Positions 1-6,088 of a stretch of 10,222 nucleotides of DNA are shown here, piece after piece; position 1 is the first letter of the stretch; each line of letters starts with the position of its first letter. The notes beneath the pieces are model-generated. The model did not search any database. It was not told where the DNA came from and worked only from the letters and a program-made list of their open reading frames with translations. The position numbers and the translations under genes were made by a program. Origin of the DNA: Ruminococcus sp. Lineage in GTDB: Bacteria; Bacillota_A; Clostridia; Oscillospirales; Ruminococcaceae. The DNA is taken from the NCBI GenBank assembly GCA_017418765.1, contig JAFOMV010000056.1, positions 1-10,222 on the forward strand, read 5' to 3'.

Positions 1-3000
1 TACTTCTGGATAGCAAGAGCATCAGCATTTGTTACACCGTTACCGTTGAGGTTAACGTCAGCGTTTGCCTTACCCTGCTCTGTAAGAGAGTACTTGCTTG
101 GGTTAGCCTGTGACTGCATGATAAGAACAGCATCAGAGATGTCTACCTTGCTGTCGCAGTTAGCATCGCCCCAAAGTGTTGCTGTTGCACCTGGAGTACC
201 TGGAGTTGGAGTTGCAGGTGTAGAAGTTGCAGGAGTTGAAGGTGTACCTGGAGTTGGAGGTGTAGGAACTACGCCCTTACCAGCTGTGTCTTCCATGAAG
301 GAAACCATAGCAACGAGAGGAGCATTCCAGTTGATTGTAACCTCGTTAACTGACCAAGCTTCTGCACTATCAACATAAGACTTCTGTGAAGCAACTGTAC
401 CTCTGATGTAACCAAGACCACCAACATATGGATCCTGCATACCAGCACCAGGACCACCTGACAGAACGCCTGCAGGAGCCATTGGGAATGATGGGTCAAC
501 GTCATGTGACCACCATCTGTGGTGAGGATTCTGGAGGAAGTGTGTACCGTAACCTGATACATATGAGAAGCAGAGACCGTTACGTCCGAAGAGGTAGTCG
601 AGAGCTTCTGAAGCACCATTGAGGTATTCACCCTTGCCGGTTGCATCGTAAGCGTATGCCATAACCATAGCATTGTTGATTACGAATGAGTTTGAACCCC
701 ACTCATAACCTTCAACCTCGATCTCCTTACCATTCTCATCAACACCGATGTTGTTAGGGTCAGTAAATGTTGATCCACGATAAGGAATACCCATACCGTT
801 ATTCTCGCTGTGCATGTATGCGATATACTTGTCTGCACCGCCTGTGATTGAATCAACAACTGACTTGTAATCATCCGGCTTAACGTTTGTAGGATTGAGG
901 TAAAGTGAAAGTGTACCAAGACCTGATGTACAGCCCCAGTTAAATGAGCTGAATGATCCCTTGTTCTCACCACCACCGAGGTTTGTTGTGAGGTGGAATG
1001 CATAGTCATCATCAGAATTCTTGTTCTTATATCCGCTGAGGTCTGTGTAGTACTCAGCATCGCCTGTTGTAGCGAAGAGCTCACAAGCAGCCCAGTAGAA
1101 GTCATCCTCTACATATGTGTCACCGTAAGGACCACCGCCGATAGCCTGATCGAGTGGAGCGAACTGAGGATCAGTCTTATAATCACCTTTAGCTGTCTGC
1201 CAGCCCTTTGCACCCTTGATAGCTGCATAAGTCTTCTTAGCAACTTCGAGGCACTCGTCAGAGAACTTAGGATCGAGTTCCTTCCAGAGACGTGAAGCCT
1301 GTGCAGCACAAGCAGCAACGTTAAGTGTAGCAGCATACGTTGGAGGCTTAACGATACGTGTAGTACCCCACTCCTCTTCGTATTCCCAAGCCTTAGTAGC
1401 AAGACCTGTCCACTTGTGGTCATGGAGCTTGTGGTAAACGAAGTTCTCACAAGACTTGCCCCAGAATGGATCCTTGCTTGAAACAACCATCTTGAACATC
1501 CACTCGAGCTCATATCTTGCTTCGTCGAGGATATCAGGATAACCATTTGAATTCTCAGGAATTGACATTACGCCGCCGTCGTTGTACTTATCTGCAGTAC
1601 CTAACTTCTTAGCGAGCTCGTATGTGTTCTGAAGTGTCCATACAGAGACACCGCCGTTAACAACGTATTTACCGTGGTCACCAGCATCGTACCAACCGCC
1701 TACACCATCGATAGTGTAAGTCTTATCTCCGTCGAACTCATTAGAATAGAACTTAACCCACTTAGACTGAACGTAAGCATCATCCTTTGTATGTCCAGCT
1801 GGGTGTGCGAGTGTTGTAGCATCACCTGATGTGATATACTTAGACTCTATCGGAATACCTGAACGGTTCTGATAGTAGTAGTTTACAGCATTAGCGAGCA
1901 TACCATCATCATAGATATTGTTATCTATTCTGAATTCCATAGACTCGTTCATTGTGTATGAAAGGCCTGTCTTCCAGTTTTCCCAGATAAGCTTATCGCC
2001 GCTTGCCTTTGTATCCCAAGCACCCTTGAGGTTGAAGCAAGCAGTATCAGAAACACCTACTGTATCTTTAACGAATATCTTGTACTTACCAGGTGTCTTA
2101 ACTTCTGAGAAGTCAAGGATCTGAACGTACTTACCGCTGTCCTTAGTCTTTGTACCGTACTTTGTAGTAATAGTCTCACCGTTACCGGAATCCGGATCCT
2201 GAACTACCTTTGAAGCAGTACCTGTGTATACAGCCTTGCCTGAAGCATCTCTAACCTCGAATTCACAAGGTGTAGCGTTATCTGTTACGTAAGAAGCTCT
2301 CTTCTCGAGGTTTGGATAGTAACCAACCTGGTTTACACGAACGTTTGATCTTGGACGTACAACACCGAATTCGTTTGTTTTGTCGAAGTCACCTTCGTTG
2401 CCTGTGTTATCAACGAGTGAGAGATTATCGAAAGTAAGGGTTGAACCGCTTGGCATACCTGTATCCTTACCATCGTACATGCCGTGGTTATTTGAGTAGT
2501 GGAAAGCCCACTCTGTAGGACCATCAGGAGTGTCCTTCATTTCCCAGTCATACTCAAAGTGGAACTTCTCGCCCTTCTTGATCTTATATGGCTGCCATTC
2601 CTGACCTGAGATACCGTGCCAGTACTCCTTATCGCCCTGGTAGTTACCGACTTTAGCGTAGATGTAACCATCTGCGTCAGCCTCGATATCACCACTGATT
2701 GTATACTTATGGCCCTTGAGCACTTTAAGGCCTCTGTGACGGAACTGAAGATCCCAACGGCCCTCAGGACCATTTTCACTATCAATGATATGTACTACGT
2801 ACTTACCATCCTTGATCTCGAAAGTCTGCTTAGCAGGCTGAGATTCACAAGTATGCCATGGAAGTGAAGTACCGTCGTCGAAATCGCCGTTACCAAGAAC
2901 CTGGCCAGCGTTAACAGTCATAGGAGCAACTGCTGCTACAGAAGTAGCGAGCATAGCTGCTGACATAAGGCTGCTTAATGCTGCTTTTGAAATTTTCTTG

Positions 3001-3005
3001 TGCAT
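1..3005 (-). CDS. Secreted cellulosomal cellulase, CBM4-Ig-GH9-dockerin (CelK/CbhA type), 3' end cut by window
   Basis: Reading from ATG at 3003-3005 the frame stays open for 1001 codons to the window edge. Residues 1-33 are a signal peptide (basic start, Ala-rich core, cleavage likely after VNA). About 34-200 is a CBM4 module with the PWHTCE and QFRHRGL signatures seen in CelK/CbhA of Clostridium thermocellum. About 221-325 is the Ig-like CelD_N domain starting at VRVNQVGYYP. About 335-905 is the GH9 catalytic domain: DAGDH at 440-444 holds the catalytic-base aspartates, HHR is at 828-830 and the acid glutamate is E888 in NEVTINWNAPL. A Pro/Thr linker (913-941) leads to a type I-like dockerin from 944, first calcium loop D947-D958. 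Judged by the neighbouring paralogue, only about 15-20 residues are missing. By family it should release cellobiose from cellulose chain ends outside the cell, bound to a scaffoldin cohesin; exo versus endo action is inferred. The start is supported by AGGGAGGGT ahead of it. Codon use is strongly biased (Ala almost all GCT/GCA), suggesting high expression. Confidence 0.95.
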   Translation of the reverse strand, partial: MHKKISKAALSSLMSAAMLATSVAAVAPMTVNAGQVLGNGDFDDGTSLPWHTCESQPAKQTFEIKDGKYVVHIIDSENGPEGRWDLQFRHRGLKVLKGHKYTISGDIEADADGYIYAKVGNYQGDKEYWHGISGQEWQPYKIKKGEKFHFEYDWEMKDTPDGPTEWAFHYSNNHGMYDGKDTGMPSGSTLTFDNLSLVDNTGNEGDFDKTNEFGVVRPRSNVRVNQVGYYPNLEKRASYVTDNATPCEFEVRDASGKAVYTGTASKVVQDPDSGNGETITTKYGTKTKDSGKYVQILDFSEVKTPGKYKIFVKDTVGVSDTACFNLKGAWDTKASGDKLIWENWKTGLSYTMNESMEFRIDNNIYDDGMLANAVNYYYQNRSGIPIESKYITSGDATTLAHPAGHTKDDAYVQSKWVKFYSNEFDGDKTYTIDGVGGWYDAGDHGKYVVNGGVSVWTLQNTYELAKKLGTADKYNDGGVMSIPENSNGYPDILDEARYELEWMFKMVVSSKDPFWGKSCENFVYHKLHDHKWTGLATKAWEYEEEWGTTRIVKPPTYAATLNVAACAAQASRLWKELDPKFSDECLEVAKKTYAAIKGAKGWQTAKGDYKTDPQFAPLDQAIGGGPYGDTYVEDDFYWAACELFATTGDAEYYTDLSGYKNKNSDDDYAFHLTTNLGGGENKGSFSSFNWGCTSGLGTLSLYLNPTNVKPDDYKSVVDSITGGADKYIAYMHSENNGMGIPYRGSTFTDPNNIGVDENGKEIEVEGYEWGSNSFVINNAMVMAYAYDATGKGEYLNGASEALDYLFGRNGLCFSYVSGYGTHFLQNPHHRWWSHDVDPSFPMAPAGVLSGGPGAGMQDPYVGGLGYIRGTVASQKSYVDSAEAWSVNEVTINWNAPLVAMVSFMEDTAGKGVVPTPPTPGTPSTPATSTPATPTPGTPGATATLWGDANCDSKVDISDAVLIMQSQANPSKYSLTEQGKANADVNLNGNGVTNADALAIQK

Positions 3006-3033
3006 TTTAAATACCCTCCCTGAAAATTTAAAA
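3005..3033 (-). promoter_or_regulatory. Shine-Dalgarno in the loop of an 8-bp hairpin at the CBM4-GH9 cellulase start
   Basis: On the minus strand the arm TTTTAAAT (3026-3033) pairs perfectly with ATTTAAAA (3005-3012), the last base being the A of the start codon. The 13-nt loop (3013-3025) carries the Shine-Dalgarno AGGGAGGGT. The arms are seen directly; a regulatory role is inference, since an all-A/U stem is weak. Confidence 0.5.
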
Positions 3034-3100
3034 ATATAAAATGATTTGATAACGCAATGCCAGTGCAAACATCGCGGTTATACCATGATTAATAGGTACA

Positions 3101-3148
3101 TGATGAGATCGTAGTTCACACGGAACCCGCACCGATCCTCTCTCATCA
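3101..3148 (-). promoter_or_regulatory. Foldable leader RNA element in the 5' UTR of the CBM4-GH9 cellulase
   Basis: On the minus strand TGATGA (3143-3148) pairs with TCATCA (3101-3106), GATCG (3133-3137) pairs with CGATC (3107-3111), and GTTC (3123-3126) pairs with GAAC (3114-3117) around a 5-nt loop. That gives about 15 base pairs in 48 nt, with a 5-nt bulge on the 5' side. A competing fold makes an uninterrupted 8-bp outer stem (TGATGAGA with TCTCATCA, 3141-3148 and 3101-3108). It lies just downstream of the predicted transcription start. No U-tract follows, so it is not a simple terminator. I do not recognise a known riboswitch core. Confidence 0.45.
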
Positions 3149-3153
3149 CTAAT

Positions 3154-3182
3154 ATTATATTATATCGGGCTTAAAAAGTAAA
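3154..3182 (-). promoter_or_regulatory. Predicted sigma-A-type promoter of the CBM4-GH9 cellulase
   Basis: On the minus strand TTTACT (3177-3182) stands 17 nt ahead of TATAAT (3154-3159); a second TATAAT overlaps at 3159-3164. The -10 is perfect and the -35 is four of six. Transcription would begin near 3147, giving a 5' UTR of about 140 nt. The spacer contains AAGCCCGAT, one arm of an inverted repeat whose partner lies 157 bp upstream. Confidence 0.6.
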
Positions 3183-3329
3183 TAGTTTTCTTGAAATTCG
3201 TGCATTTTCCTAATGGCATACTTCCATTTTTGTGCATTTCAACAATTCTGCACTTCACTCACTTAACTCTCAAATTCTAATATGAGATTAATTGTAAATT
3301 AGTTTTTTATTATACTTAGCAAGCCCGAT
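3164..3329. repeat. 9-bp inverted repeat pair, arms 157 bp apart
   Basis: ATCGGGCTT at 3164-3172 is the exact reverse complement of AAGCCCGAT at 3321-3329. The left arm falls between the -35 and -10 of the predicted cellulase promoter; the right arm is just downstream of the preceding cellulase stop codon. A G/C-rich word in very AT-rich surroundings stands out. A paired-operator role is inference. Confidence 0.45.
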
Positions 3330-3361
3330 TAACACAATTATATTACTTGCAGTTTTAACTT

Positions 3362-5830
3362 TTAGCTGTAGCTCTCAGGTAATTCCTTAATAAGAGCGAG
3401 CTTGAATTTCTGGATAGAAAGCGCATCAGCTGATGTGATTCCATCGCCGTTCTTGTTAACGTCAGCATTCGCCTTGCCCTGTGCAGAAAGGCTGTATTTG
3501 CTTGGGTTTGCCTGACTCTGCATTACGAGAACAGCATCTGATATATCGACCTTGCCGTCGCAGTTAGCATCGCCCCATAATGTTGCAGCTGTTCCCTGGG
3601 CTGAAGTTGCTCCAGGGTTTGTAGTACCTGCCGGAGTGGGAGGTGCTGTTTGAGTTGTTGTTGTTGTAGTTGTGCTTGTTGTTGTACTTGGCGCCGGTGC
3701 TGTTGTTCCGTCACTACTCCCTTTGCTGCCCTTTGTGTTGGGAGTTACAACAAACTTTGTACCGTTAGGTTCTTCGCCCCATGCGATACTTCCGTTTACA
3801 TACATAGGGATATGCTCGTTAAGGGAATCCGCTTTCTTGAGGTCTGTAGCTTTTCCGAGACCGCCCAGATATGACCAGTCATTTGATGTATCCCATGCAC
3901 CTGCCGGAACGGACTGTCCGTCTATTGCATCAGGGATGGAGATCCTGAACTGAACTTCATCTCTGTGCTCGCTCTGACCTGTAGGCTGGATAGCTCTGCC
4001 GTCTTCAAACTTGATAAGTGCGTAATATGTATTTCCTGTAGCATCGCCATCGTACTTGTAAGGACCTGAAACAGTAGCATAGCCCTGTTCGCCCTCATCA
4101 TACTGCTGTGATTTGCCCTCTACCTTTATATCATCGATAGAAAGACCTGCCGCAAGAACTTCTGATACATCAAAGTAGTATCTGTATTCAACATCCTTCG
4201 CAACTCTTGCAGGCCATGCTGTGTGGTTCATAGCCCACGCCTTTACCTCTGTGTAATTCTTGCCCTCGGTACCGTTGATGATAGCAGCAACTTCCCACTC
4301 AGGCCACTTCGGAGTTTCAGCAGGAGGGAATGAAGCGTCGATCTTTCCGCCGTAATCATCTACCATTGCACAAAGGCAAGCGGTATAGCCTGCGTTGTAA
4401 TCAATAGCAACTTCTGAATACTCATACTGTGCAACACTGTTCTTGTACTTACCTGACTTGTCAGGGCCGCCAACGAGTGCGCCGTAAAGAGTATGTGCAT
4501 ATTCAGTCTGCCAGCCCTCTGCACCGCCTGATTCCTGTCCGAGATCATTCCAGTGGTCATCATGGATACCTGAAGCTGTTCTGTGGTGGAAAGCAGATGG
4601 CTGCTTATCGCCCATACCAAGAACGTAGCTCATCTCCAGACCGTTATCACCGAAAACATAGTCCATCTGAGACTTTGCCCAGTCATTATACTTCTTCTGG
4701 AGTGCTGCATCATCTTTGAATATGGTATCACTTGCTAATTTAGCGAGCCATGCCGTAGTTGTAGCGTGACGGGCACTTCCCCAGTTGAACAGCCATGCAA
4801 GGCCATCGGGAGTGTAGTCTACCTTCTTTCCGCCGTAACCGTCTATCCAGTAATCAAGATGGTGAGAAACGTGCTCTACCCATTCCTTATTTCCTGTATT
4901 AAGAGCATAGAGGTAAGCTGCTGCCTGAGAAGTATCGTCCCAGCAGAGACCCCATGTATACTTACGTGTAGTTGACTGGCTTTCCAGTGGGAAGTCAGGG
5001 ATATAATCCTTTTCTATCTTGTCAAGATAGCTCTTATCGCCTGTAGCCATATAGAGCCAGTTAGCAGCATACATACAGTCATCCAGCCATGATGATGTAT
5101 CGTACATACCTGACATACCGCCGATATCCTTGTTGGCTCTTATCTTATCAGCACCGTCAAAGAGATCCTTTGCATGCTCAAGATACTGTGCTGCCTTGTC
5201 GGGCTGAGTATCCTTAAATATAATGTAGCCTTCAGCAAGACAAGCCGCTGAAAGAGCAGCTACAGAAGCGTTCTTGATAACATCGGAAGGTCTGTTCCAG
5301 TCACCGCCGTTAAGGTGATGCTTGCGGAGATATACTTCAGCGCTGCACCAGATGTTATGGTCAGTAGAGCCGCCCTTGAAGTCGCCGATAGTACCTACCA
5401 TCGAACCGCCGCCCTTATCGCAGCCCATAACATAATCCATTCCCCACTGGATATTATTGCGGTAAGTTTCGCCAAGTCCGGCCTTGTCCACAGCATCCTT
5501 GTACTGGATATAGCCCCATGCAAGGATAGAAGCTGAATATGCATTTGTAAGAGTAAACTTGAAGTGGTCACCTGCGTCAAACCATCCGCCGGGAACTACA
5601 TCTGTCTCCTTACCATCTTCATCTACCATAGAATCTGCTCTCCAAGGTACCTGATTCCATTCGGGGAGCTTACCTGCCTGCTGCACCTCATAGAAGAACA
5701 TAGACTTCTGTAAGGCTTCGGCATAATTGTAATCCGAAGCAGAAGTTACTGTTGCAGAAGGTACGTAAGAAAGTATACCTGCTGACATAGCCAGAGCTGA
5801 TACAGCCGCAGTCATTTTCTTGAATATCAT
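3362..5830 (-). CDS. Secreted cellulosomal endoglucanase, GH9-CBM3c-dockerin
   Basis: This 822-residue extracellular enzyme cleaves beta-1,4-glucan. Residues 1-31 are a signal peptide ending VTSA. The GH9 domain (about 34-498) starts YNYAEALQKSMFFYEVQ; D85 and D88 of DAGDH are the expected catalytic-base pair, HHR is at 415-417 and E473 in SEVAIDYNAGYT is the expected acid. About 507-690 is a CBM3c: PKWPEWEVAAIING, then ARVAKDVEYRYYFDVSEVL and DEVQFRI, ending with the HIPMYVNGSIAWGEEPNG tail typical of GH9-CBM3c enzymes. CBM3c feeds a chain into the active cleft, so these enzymes are generally processive endoglucanases. A Ser/Thr-rich linker (about 700-745, with a run of Thr) leads to a complete type I-like dockerin (752-815): first loop D754/N756/D758/D762/D765, second loop from D790. 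It has its own promoter and lies after the terminator of the ispH-rpsA operon. All catalytic residues are present. The start has GAGAGGGG upstream with about 10 nt spacing. Confidence 0.96.
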   Translation of the reverse strand: MIFKKMTAAVSALAMSAGILSYVPSATVTSASDYNYAEALQKSMFFYEVQQAGKLPEWNQVPWRADSMVDEDGKETDVVPGGWFDAGDHFKFTLTNAYSASILAWGYIQYKDAVDKAGLGETYRNNIQWGMDYVMGCDKGGGSMVGTIGDFKGGSTDHNIWCSAEVYLRKHHLNGGDWNRPSDVIKNASVAALSAACLAEGYIIFKDTQPDKAAQYLEHAKDLFDGADKIRANKDIGGMSGMYDTSSWLDDCMYAANWLYMATGDKSYLDKIEKDYIPDFPLESQSTTRKYTWGLCWDDTSQAAAYLYALNTGNKEWVEHVSHHLDYWIDGYGGKKVDYTPDGLAWLFNWGSARHATTTAWLAKLASDTIFKDDAALQKKYNDWAKSQMDYVFGDNGLEMSYVLGMGDKQPSAFHHRTASGIHDDHWNDLGQESGGAEGWQTEYAHTLYGALVGGPDKSGKYKNSVAQYEYSEVAIDYNAGYTACLCAMVDDYGGKIDASFPPAETPKWPEWEVAAIINGTEGKNYTEVKAWAMNHTAWPARVAKDVEYRYYFDVSEVLAAGLSIDDIKVEGKSQQYDEGEQGYATVSGPYKYDGDATGNTYYALIKFEDGRAIQPTGQSEHRDEVQFRISIPDAIDGQSVPAGAWDTSNDWSYLGGLGKATDLKKADSLNEHIPMYVNGSIAWGEEPNGTKFVVTPNTKGSKGSSDGTTAPAPSTTTSTTTTTTTQTAPPTPAGTTNPGATSAQGTAATLWGDANCDGKVDISDAVLVMQSQANPSKYSLSAQGKANADVNKNGDGITSADALSIQKFKLALIKELPESYS

Positions 5831-5833
5831 TAT

Positions 5834-5856
5834 TTTAATACCCCTCTCGTATTAAA
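5834..5856 (-). promoter_or_regulatory. Shine-Dalgarno in the loop of an 8-bp hairpin at the GH9-CBM3c cellulase start
   Basis: On the minus strand TTTAATAC (5849-5856) and GTATTAAA (5834-5841) form a perfect 8-bp stem. The 7-nt loop GAGAGGG is the core of the ribosome binding site. The stem ends three bases before the ATG. The other cellulase start has the same layout, and the two share GGGTATT and AAA just ahead of the start codon. Confidence 0.5.
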
Positions 5857-5859
5857 TTA

Positions 5860-5875
5860 GCATGATCCTTCATGC
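5860..5875 (-). promoter_or_regulatory. Small leader hairpin of the GH9-CBM3c cellulase
   Basis: GCATG and CATGC pair across a 6-nt loop, close to the predicted 5' end of the transcript. It could protect the 5' end or be chance; a 5-bp stem is weak evidence. Confidence 0.3.
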
Positions 5876-5887
5876 CTATACATATTA

Positions 5888-5916
5888 AATTTACCTCATT
5901 TTCTTTTCATTGTCAA
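5888..5916 (-). promoter_or_regulatory. Predicted sigma-A-type promoter of the GH9-CBM3c cellulase
   Basis: On the minus strand a perfect TTGACA (5911-5916) is followed after 17 nt by TAAATT (5888-5893; four of six to TATAAT). Transcription would begin near 5881, giving a leader of about 50 nt. It lies downstream of the ispH-rpsA terminator, so the cellulase has its own transcription unit. Confidence 0.65.
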
Positions 5917-5999
5917 GAGAGTTCAAATCTAATTCACAAAATATAGCAAAATGCATAAAATATCAGATTAAAGATTGTGCGTTAAGTCAGCTAAGAAGT

Positions 6000-6021
6000 T
6001 TATACTATTATAATAGTATAA
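6000..6021. repeat. 22-bp perfect AT-rich palindrome
   Basis: TTATACTATTA is followed directly by its own reverse complement, with no spacer. It sits between the ispH-rpsA terminator and the GH9-CBM3c promoter, about 85 bp upstream of the -35 box. It contains only two G/C pairs. Candidate roles are an operator or cruciform; in RNA it could fold only in readthrough transcripts. Confidence 0.5.
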
Positions 6022-6038
6022 TAATAACGCAAAGCAAT

Positions 6039-6072
6039 AAAAAAACTCTCATGAAACAAAAGTCCATGAGAG
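6039..6072 (-). terminator. Rho-independent terminator of the cmk-plsC-ispH/rpsA operon
   Basis: On the minus strand CTCTCATG (6065-6072) and CATGAGAG (6046-6053) form a perfect 8-bp stem around an 11-nt loop, followed at once by seven T residues. It begins 17 nt after the ispH-rpsA stop codon. Confidence 0.9.
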
Positions 6073-6088
6073 CTTTGATATTCATAAA

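Larger units (their letters stand above)
3006..3361. other. Intergenic region between the two cellulase genes
   Basis: These 356 bp hold no gene. From the left they contain the Shine-Dalgarno hairpin, the leader element, the promoter, a directly repeated GTGCATTT (3200-3207 and 3232-3239), and the second arm of a 9-bp inverted repeat (3321-3329). I see no convincing intrinsic terminator after the upstream cellulase stop at 3362, only AT-rich sequence with weak possible pairing, so some readthrough into the second cellulase is possible. Confidence 0.7.

Noticed and set aside
46..378. Plus-strand open frame with Val/Gly-Pro-rich repeats
   Set aside because: It is antisense to the Pro/Thr linker and dockerin of the CBM4-GH9 cellulase; the repeats mirror the linker codons and there is no ribosome site.
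1..3005. Possible frameshift or broken gene, since several short minus-strand frames appear here
   Set aside because: Codon-by-codon reading from ATG 3005 stays open for all 1001 codons and covers CBM4, Ig, GH9, linker and dockerin in one frame.
3101..3148. Hammerhead-ribozyme-like TGATGAG in the cellulase leader
   Set aside because: The required CUGAUGA and GAAA core pairing and a cleavage-site stem are absent.
3651..3691. Short TTG-rich repeats suggesting a CRISPR or microsatellite locus
   Set aside because: They simply encode the Thr run of the linker and have no spacers.
3650..3953. Plus-strand cysteine-rich and hydrophobic frames
   Set aside because: They are the reverse complement of the Thr-rich linker (repeated ACA/ACT codons) and CBM3c coding sequence of the GH9 enzyme.
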